64,000 nt of DNA from Leptodontidium sp. MPI-SDFR-AT-0119 (Eukaryota > Ascomycota > Leotiomycetes > Helotiales > Leptodontidiaceae): contig JAHLEZ010000022.1 in assembly GCA_020726505.1 (NCBI GenBank), positions 868,001-932,000 on the forward strand. The letters run 5' to 3'. Positions 34,481-45,578 of this stretch are shown here, one piece after another. The stretch's first letter is position 1. Each line of letters opens with the position of its first letter. A program made the translations under genes and the position numbers. Under the pieces are notes generated by a model. It made no database searches, was not told where the DNA came from, and was given only the letters and a program-made list of their open reading frames with translations.

Positions 34481-35541
34481 GTACTTTCTACTCAGTGGGA
34501 TGCACTAAATGACTTGGCTTAAGTCAAAATTGGAAAGTTCATGAGAATTTGGAGGGAGTTTACTTGAGGAAGACAGCGGGAAGACTTCTTCTAAATCCGA
34601 AATGGCTCTGCTCTAACCATCTATATATTGTGCTTTGAGAGTACTTTATGATTGAACCTGTCTAATTATGTGACTAGTTGTAGATGCTAAGAGAAGAGAC
34701 TCTTGTTATCTTCATATATCTCTTGTTGATATGTGAGGCCGCTGTTACACGTAATAGCTGTCTTTCCAGAGCAAGCGTCACATAAAGAAAACAAAACGAA
34801 AGAAGATATTCCTAGTTCTTTTATCCCCTAAGTATTCTTCGGTATATATATATACATAAACATAACAATATCCCATCAAGTTTTCACCCTAGCATATCCC
34901 CTCTTATCCCCAAATCTCAAAATCAGACATGAATAAGAGGATTACATGCGAGTCCGGCAAACAGAAATATAAGCGAGTGCTCGCGTTCCGCTTGGCTTCG
35001 CGATCTCGAACTGCAAATTGATATATTACATGCACAAGTATTGCGGAACTTACTGTGAACCAAATAAATGGCACTCCACGGCTTCATTCTTCCTGTGTTT
35101 ACTAAGACTAACTATATCAGTTTACCTGAGCTTGTCTCGAAATTCATAGCCAACATCCGGTGGAACGGGTTTGCAAAAGTATCTTGTGACGTGCCGCCCC
35201 TGGCATGGCAGTTTGAAAAGAGGGGGAAGACATCCGACGGAACCACTACAGAAGCCAACTTCAAGCTATCATTACAAGCGTTGAGGACCATCCTATCATG
35301 TCTCTTTAGAGCTCATCCGGTAATGAGCTCTAGAATACTAAGATTGCCACAATGAAGCTCTAAGTAGAAGCTGTAGTTGCACCACCCCGCGATGCGGGGT
35401 ACATTCATGAGGGGAGAAGCTCTTGTACAAGTATCACATATCTCTCTTGTTTCGTTGACTTCTTCTGTAATTTTGATTTAATCTACTCGAACGGTATTCT
35501 TCATAATCCTTTTACGCAACTATCAAATATCTATACTCAAA
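34481..35541. other. Intergenic region
   Basis: AT-rich with a (TA)n run near 34842-34855. A 95-codon frame at 35068-35355 lacks recognisable features. A short inverted repeat (GAGCTC...GAGCTC) lies near 35310-35332. Confidence 0.45.
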
Positions 35542-36722
35542 ATGCGCGCTCAAGACCTCCCCTCTTTCAAGGACATGCCAGCCGTTAAAGGCATGCCTCA
35601 TGGCACAGCTTGGGGTCTCTGGGACAAGAATGGCAAACGTGACAACTGCGGATCTCTCAATCTCCTAACCCCCGAAATTGCAAAAGAAGCCCAAAAGGAG
35701 ATTCGATCGGGAAACAGCGTTGCCCTGAAGTAAGTATCTCCCGTCCATCTTCACCCTCTCAGTCCCTTCCCTTCCACCGCAAAAAGCAAAAGAAAAAAGG
35801 AACAGGAATAAGCTTACAAGTCAACTCCAGCTGGGGACTCGAGAACGTGCACGAACCAGGCTTCAGTGCGAGAAATTCCAGCACAATTTTAAAGATCTCA
35901 AACCCCTCGGTTTCGTCGCCTGGGACGACCTCATCCACATCAACACCCAGAGCGGTTCTCAATGGGATGGTTTCCGCCACTGGGGACACCAGGACACAGG
36001 ACTTTACTACAACGGGCTCAAGCACGAGGAGATCCCCGACCCCGCGCACGTCTCTGATAACAGCCAGCACCACTGGTCTGAACGAGGTGGGATCGTCGGA
36101 CGAGGTGTCCTCATCGACTATGCGTCGTGGGCCGAGAAGAAAGGGATTGGGTACTCGGCTACCAGTAGACACGAGATCAGTATCCAGGACGTCGAAGCCA
36201 TTGCCAAGGAGCAGGGTGTTGAGTTCAACCCGGCGGATATCCTGATCATCAGGAGCGGATGGGTGAGATGGTATAATGCTGCAAATGCCGAGGAGAGGAT
36301 CGCTAAGGCGAAGAATGGCCATGAGTTTATTGGGTTGGCTGGCAATGAGGAGAGTGTTGAGTGGCTCTGGAATCACCATTTTGCGGCGGTTGCTGGTGAT
36401 GCTATTGCGTTTGAGGCCTGGCCTCCTAAGGCGCCTTATAGTATGTCTTCTTGACTTTATCTTCCAAGTTCTCCTCACACTGAACTAGTTCATTTCTGCT
36501 CTGAATATCTTTGGGACTTGAAGGTAGATACTGACTATGTGTCTAGGACTTCACGACCACCTCCTAGCCATGTGGGGAACGCCCATTGGTGAGCTCTGGA
36601 ATCTGGAAGAGCTGGCTGAGGCGTGCGAGCGTGAGAAGAAATACAGTTTCATGCTGACCAGTGCGCCGCTGAATGTCCACGGTGGCGTTGCGAGCCCTCC
36701 AAATGCTTTGGCTATCTTGTAG
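35542..36722 (+). pseudogene. Cyclase-family (kynurenine formamidase-like) protein with a one-base frameshift
   Basis: Exons 35542-35729, 35831-36440 and 36547-36722 carry a fungal cyclase-family protein. Exon 1 has MPHGTAWGLWDKNGKRDNCG and LNLLTPEIAKEAQKEI. Exon 2 starts NWGLENVHEPGFSAR, then the frame changes within about 35876-35885. The rest is unmistakable: KDLKPLGFVAWDDLIH, SGSQWDGFRHWGHQDTG, the metal-binding-like HHWSERGGIVGRGVLIDY, ILIIRSGWVRW and FAAVAGDAIAFEAWP. Exon 3 is LHDHLLAMWGTPIGELW to the end. The exons sum to 974 bases, one short of 325 codons, so a single base missing from an A-run (AGAAATTCC) explains the break. Relatives are metal-dependent amidohydrolases of varied substrate. 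The product would be cut short near residue 110. A sequencing error remains possible. Confidence 0.8.
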
Positions 36723-39406
36723 AGAGTGTCACAGCGCCAGGATCAATGGAAGCTGAAAGTAACCTAACATGCATATGGTACTTGTCTGCTTGTTTTCAAT
36801 GGATGAGGACTTTTGTTGTCGCATAATTGAACTCGATTGTTGAAATATGATCTGATTTACGAGTTCCTAAGTCATGTGTATTCTCTTGTTGTATGTTTAC
36901 TTCATTACACGACTAAAGCTACCATTATTAAAGTGAGGTTATAAATCATATCAAAGAGGTGTTGAGGAGGCAATCGAAGGCTAGGTAGTAGCTGCAGTAC
37001 TCTTGCAAGTACCCGAGCCAGGGGCTTCGTATTATGGAGTACAGCTTTAGAACTGCTGCCATATGATTACCTTTGCATTTGGTCATATAACCTTACATCA
37101 TAGAGAAAAGTATCTCTGCGACATCATAAAATGGTTCTTAGATTGTTCGATACCTGCTTGCCATTCATGCCAAAACTTTACTTACACTGATCAGGCTGAT
37201 GTTGATCATTACCTACATCCTCAAGCCTACCTATGCGAGACAAAAACAAGACAGTATTCTCGGTTAAAAAAAAAAGCCATTTACTAATGGTTTTACGCTT
37301 GATAATTCTACAGAATCATGCTTGCGGCATAACGTATTATTGTATCTGATAATAACCAACCGGAGCCAACCGGAGTCAACAGATAGTGTTCTGGTCGTTG
37401 CATCGCGAAGTCCGGCACTGCCTACTATAGAACTTCTCTAGGCTGAACAATATCCCAATTCTACTCTTCACCCTCAGCCAAACTCAACAAGACCTCAACA
37501 ATGCCGCTTTGCTCAACGTGTGAATTAGCTCCGCGCGTTCTTTTCTCCGACGACTCCTCTCAACAAACGAGGCGGGACATTCAAGAGCGGGAGCTCTCCC
37601 CTCGGGGTTTACATTTTTTCTCTGCAGACCAGATGTGGTCGGAGTGCAGGACGCTCCGGAGGTAGGAAGATGCTCTTACGAAGGATATCTCCCCCTCGAG
37701 GAGACATCAACGGAAGGTGGGAAAAAGTGCCATTTGAGAGATTATAAACAATTCGGGGTTTTTCAAAGGTCAGGACCGCCGTCGATCAAGCTGTCCAGCT
37801 CCGGTGTCCGGACAAGATGCTGCAGGGAACAATATCTAGTACTAGGTCATAGAAGACTACTTCGACAGGACATTCGGTAGAATAAGTGACCAGTTCTTCG
37901 GCGCTTTCGGGGCCGGCGAGTGAGAATTGTGAGATGCAGGCTGCGCATGGCGGCACACCCAGTCAATCTCCTCGTGAAGAGATAGATGTAGGAACAACCC
38001 CCCCCCCCCCTTTTCACTTCATAAAACCTTCTACAGACCACCTGAGCAGCGAGCCCCTTCCTAGTCATAGACTGCAATCGACCAAGTCGTCACGTCACGG
38101 ACGACTTTGCCAGGCTGCACCCGCTCGCAAATCGACCAGGTCACACACACTCACAACCGCTCGATTCCGAATCGAAGACGTCGCTTTTGTTTCGAACAGG
38201 TCCGATCCCAAAGGCTAACGAGCTGCGAGACGGTTCCATATGCATACGCATGAGCGGGAAGTTGGAGATGCACGACCTCGCCGACAGGGTTGTGGTTGTC
38301 AAGGGATACTGATATCTTAGTTCCACATGGATTTCGATCCTGCGGCTGATGATGAGATGAGATATCGCTTATGCTGATTATGGTTATGGCTATGTTGAAT
38401 CTCCCGAGCAGCCTGTTTTCCGGGGGCGTGGAGTTGTGTCTGAGAAGGTGAGTACCTAGGTGGATTGAAGATGCGATGGAGGTGACGACCGAGATTGTAT
38501 AGTTGAGTTGAGGGTGGGTTCAGGATTAGTTGAGAATTTCAAGGACAGGTACGAAAGTTATAGTAATGCTGAAAAATACCAGGTCCGTCCTAGGGAAATA
38601 TGAAGCCAAATAAGTTGTTTCCTTACCTATAGGAGAGTGCAAAACAGGATGTCAGATAATGAGAGTCCGTCGTTGGGGAAGCAGAAAAAATCACATCATA
38701 AGTGGAGAGAGAGCTGGGAAGGAGGGGATGGGTTGGTTGAATAGTAAGTTACTTGCTGATGAATGGTAGCGAATGGAGTAGAATATGGAGCGACTCACTT
38801 ACCCTATGAGAATAGAAGTTAATATGAGGGTATCCTTTCCGACAGACCTCTGATATTCTCAGCCCGCTATCAAGGTAGGAATTGGTGTATAGGAATAACA
38901 GCAATCTACAAGGACTCAATCTTAAAGCATACCTAGAGATGCGGAAAGGAGTGTTGACCTCTACTATTGTGAGTCGCTATGAAGCAGCAGGGGGAAAAGA
39001 AGAATCTTGAGAGAAGATGTGTGAGTATTCTACTTTCCCGAGCCACTTACTGGGTAGCTAGCTAGTCAAGTATCCTTCGTTCCTATGCTTATGCCTGTGC
39101 AATATTGCATGGTGTCCCAATTCGTCCCTTCGAATCAAACCAAATCCAATCCAGTCCCACACATTGAATCATGCTCAAGCCCCAAACCCAGGGGAAACCG
39201 AAATCCAACGCCATAAACACCAGTCTGTTCATAACCTCAAAGCGCCACGCAATGCAACGTAAAGTAAAGAGAAGCAGCGCACCGGTCAAAGTGACACAAA
39301 CAAAACACACGTACATATTATGGAATTCATTGATAGAGAGAAAATAGATGAGAAAAGAAGGAGAGGCGAAGCGAGGAGCAGAGGGTTTAGACTCGCTCTC
39401 CATACT
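36723..39406. other. Long gene-poor region with a possible gene relic
   Basis: About 2.7 kb without an intact gene. At 37501 an ATG opens a 54-codon frame (MPLCSTCELAPRVLFSDD) with protein-like composition that ends at TAG near 37665; a broken gene start is possible. A run of 13 or more C lies near 37999-38011. Confidence 0.4.
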
Positions 39407-40736
39407 CTACAACACCACCTGCCTAGCCTCTCGCATCAAACTCTCATTCGGACAGTACGGGCACTTGAATCGACTGCCCTTGCTCAATCTCTGCAGACTC
39501 TCCTTGGCAACCACATGACCACACGGCATCATCATGGGCGGATTACTCTCTGTGGTCTGCTCTTTCGACACCGGACACACGAAAATAGCGTGAAAGATCA
39601 TGCTCCTCGGCAGGGCGATCTCGACAGGTAATTCGTCTTGCGTTGTCCATTCTGTGCGTTTCTCTTTGACGATCGAGGCGAGTTTGAGGAGGGTCGGGAG
39701 AGCGATGGCGCCGGCTGTGCAGGCTATATAGAGAGGCGAGGAAGGTGATAGACCGAGGAGACTGCAAAATTCTCGGGTAAAGGATTGAGAGACTTCGGAC
39801 CAGGCGGTTTCGGTGTTGAAGAGGTGGCAGTAGGGACTTGCTCTCAAGTTAGTTCTGTACAGAATTGCTGCGAGAAGCTGTTGGCAGTCTTTCGTAAAGC
39901 GGATTTGGTGCCTGGGAAATGTCTCCTGGGCATATTTGATAGCTCCATTCAGACCATTATTCTCGTCGTCTGGGAGGCCATTAATTTCTGCGCCTTGGAA
40001 GAGCCAGATGTATTGTAATTTGCACAGTTCGAACTCCAGATTGCTGCCTCTATTCTCTAGCTCTGCGCTGTTCTGCCGTGCCCATTCAATGGCGGGGTGG
40101 AGGTTCTGGTTCTTGAGGTCGTGGAGGATTTGGTACATGTTTGAGAATTTCTCTTGGAGTTCGTGGGATTTGAGAGATGCGAGATCGTTGGAGTCGTTGC
40201 TCGCTGGGTTGGGCGTTCCAGGCGTTGCGTGGGGTTGTGGTGGGTTGTCGAGAGCTTCGGAGAGGAAGGTAGATGCTACATCGAATTGCCCCTCTCGTAG
40301 GAGGTGCATGGCAATGGCTCGATTTATCAGGGAGGGATGTGAGGCCAGAGCATCGTATTCGGTGGGTAGAGCTTTGACTGGGAAATACTGTACGGTATTA
40401 GCAGAGAACCCCAGAACTGTGGCGAGTTCGTACCTTGTCCAGAGCCTTTCCATAGCTATTATGTCCCTTGTGAACCTTCTTGAGATCCTCGATGACTTTC
40501 CGGAAGTCTTGCTGTACGGGATTTTGTAATTTCGCCAGAGTTATGGAGGCAGAATCCGGTTCTGGAAGAACATCAGTATATGTCTGGAATGAAGCACCTC
40601 AACAGGGTCTTCTACCTGCGATTATGGTCTCCCTTGCTCTCTCCAGCTGCTCAATAATGTTGTCCACATCGTCCATACTCTGCTTGAGGTTGGCATCCCT
40701 CCGCAACTTTGCCAGCTCTATCTGTAGGTGATCCAT
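39407..40736 (-). CDS. GID2: GID/CTLH E3 ubiquitin ligase subunit Gid2/Rmd5, 409 aa
   Basis: Exons 40736-40616, 40561-40434 and 40387-39407 sum to 409 residues, close to yeast Rmd5. The GID complex marks gluconeogenic enzymes such as fructose-1,6-bisphosphatase for degradation when glucose returns. The N-terminus is helical (MDHLQIELAKLRRDANLKQ, then DNIIEQLERARETI). LINRAIAMHLLREGQFDVAS is the LisH-like stretch and ELQEKFSNMYQILHDLKNQN starts the CTLH domain, followed by a CRA-like region. The end has the family's atypical RING: FVCPVSKEQTTESNPP, MMMPCGHVVAKESLQRL, then FKCPYCPNE. The gene is divergent from the STB6-like gene, starts 671 bp apart. Confidence 0.92.
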
Positions 40737-41406
40737 GGTCATTCAACCACCCCGCGTTGCCCTCGATTCTGGGCCGAATCTGCTGGGAGCAGGTATTCTC
40801 TCCTGCCTTTCCGCGCTATCTGCTGGTCCTGGAGGTCGAAAACATGTGCAGGTCGTTTTGTATTCCTTGAATGTTGTTGTTTGTATTATCAAGTTTTGAG
40901 GGTTGTAGAGAGGAAGTGAAGCTGGGAAGCGGTGGAAATGTAAGTGGAAGTCAGTCTCAGTCCCAGCACTCACTCACATGCGGCCAAACCCCGGATACTC
41001 TGCTCTGCTTGCATTGCATTAGTGAGGAAGTCGGGTGTCCAATAGCGGCGTTCGCTTCCAGACATTGGTGCATTCGACAGGGGCAAGTCAGGCGGGTTGG
41101 CTGCTTGGTACTGCCTACTAAATCACATGAAGTACGCCGCCATTTGGTGAAGTGAACAATGGATGAAGGGAACAGCCGGCTCTTCTGCAGAATACTCTAC
41201 TCTACTTCTTTTGTGCTTGACAACTACCTAATATCACCGGCTTCTTCCTTTTCTCCTCTCTACATCTGCATGAATCTTCGCAGAACCATGAATTATCGCA
41301 ACCCTCCTTCGAATTAAATGCCGCGGTTTACCCTTGGCGACGTCACTTCCAAACAGCCCCAGGCCAGAGCTCAAAGAGCAGAGGATACTCCGAGATAATT
41401 TGAAGC

Positions 41407-44206
41407 ATGGCGACCAGGTTTAGCTTTCCCAATGTGTACGATCCACAAATGCATCGAGAGGAGGTCCTCACCCTCTCGAGAACAACCTCGCAGCAGACAA
41501 CAAGAACTCTCGCGAACGCAAATGCCAATGGGACAGCACCAGGCTCTCCAATGACCAGACAGCCGCCCCCCTCTGCCAGGAACCTCCCTCGTGCTCTGCA
41601 GCGCCGGAATATTGTGTTTCCAGATCCTGTAGCTTTCAGGTAGGCTACGTGCTTCTCCGATAAAGCTTCGTTCCATTGACGGAGACAGGTATCTCGAGGA
41701 GGACCCTCTAGCCGTGGTCATAGAACGCCGTGGGAAGATTGTAGGCTACGAACTCTACCTTGTCGAACAATGGGCCTGCTCGAGAGTGCATCCCACCTTC
41801 GTGATAGCAACATACACTGGCGATCCGAATCATGTAGCTTGGGTAGGAGTGCTAGGTGTGCCAGCCGATGAGGAGACTTGGTCGCCGAGGATGCGGGTAT
41901 ACTTCAAGGCTGTCGCCCAATTCCATGCCAGACCAAAGGATACCCCCATGGGAATGCTCATGGTCACAAATCTCAGCAGTTTCCCTTCAGCACTCACCGT
42001 CATACCTGTTCCCGACGGTGATATCACGAAACATAGGGAGGATTTTATAGTCAATGAGAACCTGAAGAGGTTAGGGTGTTCTGGGAGGTCTGGAATGAGC
42101 TTAGCTACTCCAGCTGGGGCAACTCAAGCCAAATTCTTCCAGCTATACAAGACAAGTGATCGAATACCACTCTATGGCGCCGTTCTCGAATTGGTCAAGC
42201 TCTGTCAGTTTGCTCTAACGATATTTGGAAAGTTGGAACAGGAGTACGCAGATGGGATACTCTGTGATGTCACAGAGAAGGCCGTGAATGACTGGTGGAC
42301 GGAGATTGGCTCCGAATACTATAATATCGAACCTACAGATGGGATACTGGGCCCTACGACGGTGGCAGCTTTGCTGGGTATGGTTATGGGAGCTCGGAAT
42401 CGTCTCAACTGGTTTGGTGCGCCAGTTGCCAAGGATGCTTTTGATTTTTACAATATGAAAAGAGGAGTGGCCTACTTCCAAAAGTCGCAGAAACTGGAGC
42501 GTACCAGGCGGCTAGACCGACACACTCTTGATCGTCTGCACAGAGTGACTGCAAAAGCTGCTGCAGGAGAAGGGTGGGCGGTACCAAAAGCTGTCAAGTC
42601 AACTGTTGCCGAGCTTGGCGGGAAAGGTGGGGAGATGGTAATGGGAATGGTCGGGAGAGACAAACCTGGCATCGGAGATATCGAGACACTTGATTATGAT
42701 CGATTTGTGAGCCTTCTCCATGGGGAGAGGGCGAAATGGCTCTGGTATGGGAAGCCAAGGAGGAATGGCGGGACCGAACAGTTTGGGAGGCCAGGTGAAC
42801 ATGAGTTGGGTCACCTCAAGTTCCAAAAGGATGACCAAGGTGGCTATATCTGGTCACACAGCAAAGCGGAGACAACGCCGCCAGAGGAGGAGCCACGAAA
42901 AAAGGAGGAGAGTCCTCAGGCTGTGTACAACAACAAACCACCTGGATCAGCAACGAGCATGCTCGAAAGTCCGAACGAGAAAGATCCGCAACTGCGGAAG
43001 ACTGTTTTCAAGAGTGTGACTGGGAAGATGAGTGATGCCAGATCTGGGTTTGGTAGAATCAAGGATGCCGTGGGGCTTCGAGGTCACGCCAGCAAACCTT
43101 CTAAAGATGAAGGGGTCGTCGATGTTGGCTACTTCAACGCTAACAACAGCTCAACTACATTTGGCGGAGGATCAACTGGAACTCCTATCAGTCCAGTGAT
43201 GGTTAGCAAAACCTTCACCTGGAAGGATACTCCAGGCCAGTATCAAAATGGATCTCCAAAAGTCAACAGAACTTCATCTGGCGCTTTGCAGCAGGAACCA
43301 GAAGCTGTAGAAGAAGTCCGACCGGACGTACCTATTGTCAACATCCCGGAGGAAGAGCAAAATGCCATGGAAGCTGAAGCAAAATGGGCTGAGCAAGTTC
43401 GAGAGATTCGACGAGATGTGATTTCCAATGACCTTTCTGTGGCTGGATCAGTCTACGATGACAGGGATCTCGAGGGTCCTCTGTTAGAAGCTCTACGTGA
43501 GCCGAACAACTTTCAAGTTCTTCTTCATCGTCGTCATAGCTTTTCGGGGGCATTCCCAATAACGCCAAAGCTGCGAAATGAAGCATGGTGGCCTCGACAA
43601 ATGTCTTTCACCGATGCAGAAGATGCTGTCTTGGGCTGGGAACCTGTCGGCACCATCGCTGATGATGGCGAAGATGCCGATACCTGGGCGGCTCTGCAAA
43701 GACAAGAACTGCTTTCATCCGATTTCAAGAATCTCTTTGAGAAGATCATGGATCTTCAGGACGATATTAGACCTTGGGTTGAGCAGAAAGTGGAAGGGAT
43801 CGAAAAGCTCGACGAACAAGCATCTACAGATCAAGAGCAATTCCAGACGCTCTACTACCAGTTGACAGAGCAGTACCAAGCTGTGAAGCAGAGTTCTCAG
43901 GACGTACTCGGTGATGAACGGTCTCATGTCATGGAAGCCATCAAAGATATCGAAGTCCTTGGAGCCAAGCTTGAGTATGAGATCAACGCCTTAGTATCGA
44001 AAGTACAAGACGTCGAAGATGGAGTGATACAGTTCGAAAGACTGGTCGATGATCTGGAGGGCCGAGCAAATGATTTGGAGAAGCAGCTGAGTACGGAGAG
44101 CTGGCCGCATTGGCTGGTGAGGACCATCACTGGGATAGGGACAGGACCTAATATCACCGCACCTCGGCGGCGGCAGCAGCAACAAATACAACAGCAACAG
44201 GAATAA
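41407..44206 (+). CDS. STB2/STB6-like protein, 916 aa
   Basis: Exons 41407-41639 and 41689-44206 sum to 916 residues. The N-terminal ~250 residues match what I know of the fungal STB2/STB6 family, whose yeast members were found as Sin3-binding proteins. Examples are QRRNIVFPDPVAFRYLEED, GYELYLVEQWACSRVHPTFV and WVGVLGVPADEETWSPRMR. A middle domain carries WWTEIGSEYYNIEPTDGILG and GARNRLNWFGAPVAKDAFD. From about residue 430 the protein is charged and disordered. From about 740 a long coiled coil begins (IMDLQDDIRPWVEQKVEGIE) and runs to about 880. The end is Arg/Gln-rich (RRRQQQQIQQQQE). Role in transcription control is inferred from the family only. Confidence 0.75.
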
Positions 44207-44623
44207 AGAGAGCAAGCAAAACATACAGGATATAGGAGCATTGGAAGCATATAGCGGGCGTTAGGGATACCCCATAAATGAAGCATTTACATGGCTGGAA
44301 GCATGCATGATCGCGTAGCGTAGTGTGCGAATCGAATAGGACCGGATAGGTTACTGAGTGGATAATGAACGTCTTTTTCTGGCTCAAACACGTTCTATAA
44401 TACATATTGCCCTTCTAAGGGCTTCATCATTCCATCGATATTTGACCGTGAACCTACACTCCCGTATCCCCCTTAACATGGGGAGAGCATTAGTATTCTT
44501 CCCAACATCCAACAATAATACAACCACAATTGAAACAACCTCCCCTCCTCTCTCCTATACCGGCACACGATATCATCACATCACAACCCATCCAGCCTCA
44601 TTACATCCCGAGTCCACCATCCT
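44207..44623. other. Convergent 3' intergenic region
   Basis: The STB6-like and TIM10 genes run towards each other; only their 3' untranslated regions are expected here. Confidence 0.5.
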
Positions 44624-45044
44624 CTACATTCCCCCAAATCCCATACCACCACCACCCGCACCCTTAGCCTGCGCCTCCGCCTGCAACAACTCCGAGATCT
44701 TCATCTGGACATCGAAGAACTTAGATGCGCAGCGGTCGATACAGACGCCTTCTCCCTTGTTGATCTCGCCCTCGCGGTATTCTTTGGGTATGCATTTCTT
44801 CATGCAGGCTTGTTGGAGTCTGTTCCAGCAAAGCACAACGATTAGCATTGGTTTTATACGGAGGAGGTCAATTGACGGAAGGATTTGAATGATAAGGGGG
44901 GGATGGTGATCTTGGGATAGATACAAGGGCAGAAGGAGAGACGTACTTGTTGAACATGTCGGTCACTAAATCCATCTCCTGCTCTGCGGCTGCGATCTTC
45001 TCCGCCGATGAAGGCTGTGGTCTACCGAGTCCGAACATTGACAT
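44624..45044 (-). CDS. TIM10: Mitochondrial intermembrane-space chaperone Tim10, 97 aa
   Basis: Exons 45044-44947 and 44819-44624 sum to 97 residues. Small Tim proteins escort hydrophobic precursors across the intermembrane space as a Tim9-Tim10 hexamer. The twin CX3C motifs that form the two disulfides are present: [12 protein letters not shown] and [16 protein letters not shown]. The N-terminus ([20 protein letters not shown]) and the helix [16 protein letters not shown] fit Tim10. The C-terminal tail is Gly-rich ([13 protein letters not shown]). Start at 45044 (MSMFGLG) is the first ATG; the second Met two codons on is also possible. The gene diverges from the mitochondrial lysyl-tRNA synthetase gene. 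Confidence 0.93.
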
Positions 45045-45578
45045 GATTGCGGTTTATGTGTGTGCTTGTGTGTGGATTGAGTGAGGGAAGTGCGTCTGGA
45101 TCTCTTTGTTGATGCGGGATGGGTTTGAGAGTTGAGGGTTATGGACTCGAGGGCGATGATGTTGTCTTTCGAGTCCAAAAACTGGAAGCTTCAAGGAGTG
45201 GAGTGGAGCTTGAAAGCGGGCGCTAGCGGACCAGCTGGACCATAAATTATTTCTGCATCGTCAACGAGGACTGAGCTTCTTTCTTTTCTGCAACAGCTTG
45301 GAGCGATTGCTTCAAGCCGCCAATTATTTGCTGTAAGTAATATACCCTTTCTCTTCGTTTCAGTCAGCCAGTCAGTTTGTTTGTTTGTTTCCTTGTGTGT
45401 GCGAGAGGGATCCAATGATGATTTCAATATAACATTAGAACCGTTGCGACTGACACCTCCGGGTGGTTGATCTCACATCGATCCGTTGTCTGATAAAGAT
45501 CCCTCACTATCACTCTACTCATGCCTCGACCGCATTGCAGTCAGCACAGCTTGCTAACGTGTGTAATCGATCATACAG
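45045..45578. promoter_or_regulatory. Shared divergent promoter region of two mitochondrial-protein genes
   Basis: 534 bp between the start codons of TIM10 (minus) and the mitochondrial lysyl-tRNA synthetase (plus). Short GT-rich and TTTG-repeat stretches occur near 45055-45075 and 45377-45390. No defined binding site is claimed. Confidence 0.4.

Noticed and set aside
35759..36478. 239-codon minus-strand frame
   Set aside because: Antisense to the cyclase gene, whose plus-strand motifs are unmistakable.
37999..38011. Run of C residues as a functional element
   Set aside because: A single homopolymer without partner; may vary through slippage and shows nothing else.
13918..44206. A secondary-metabolite gene cluster
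   Set aside because: HET, carbonic anhydrase, hydrolase and cyclase genes are present but no polyketide, peptide or terpene synthase backbone gene is seen.
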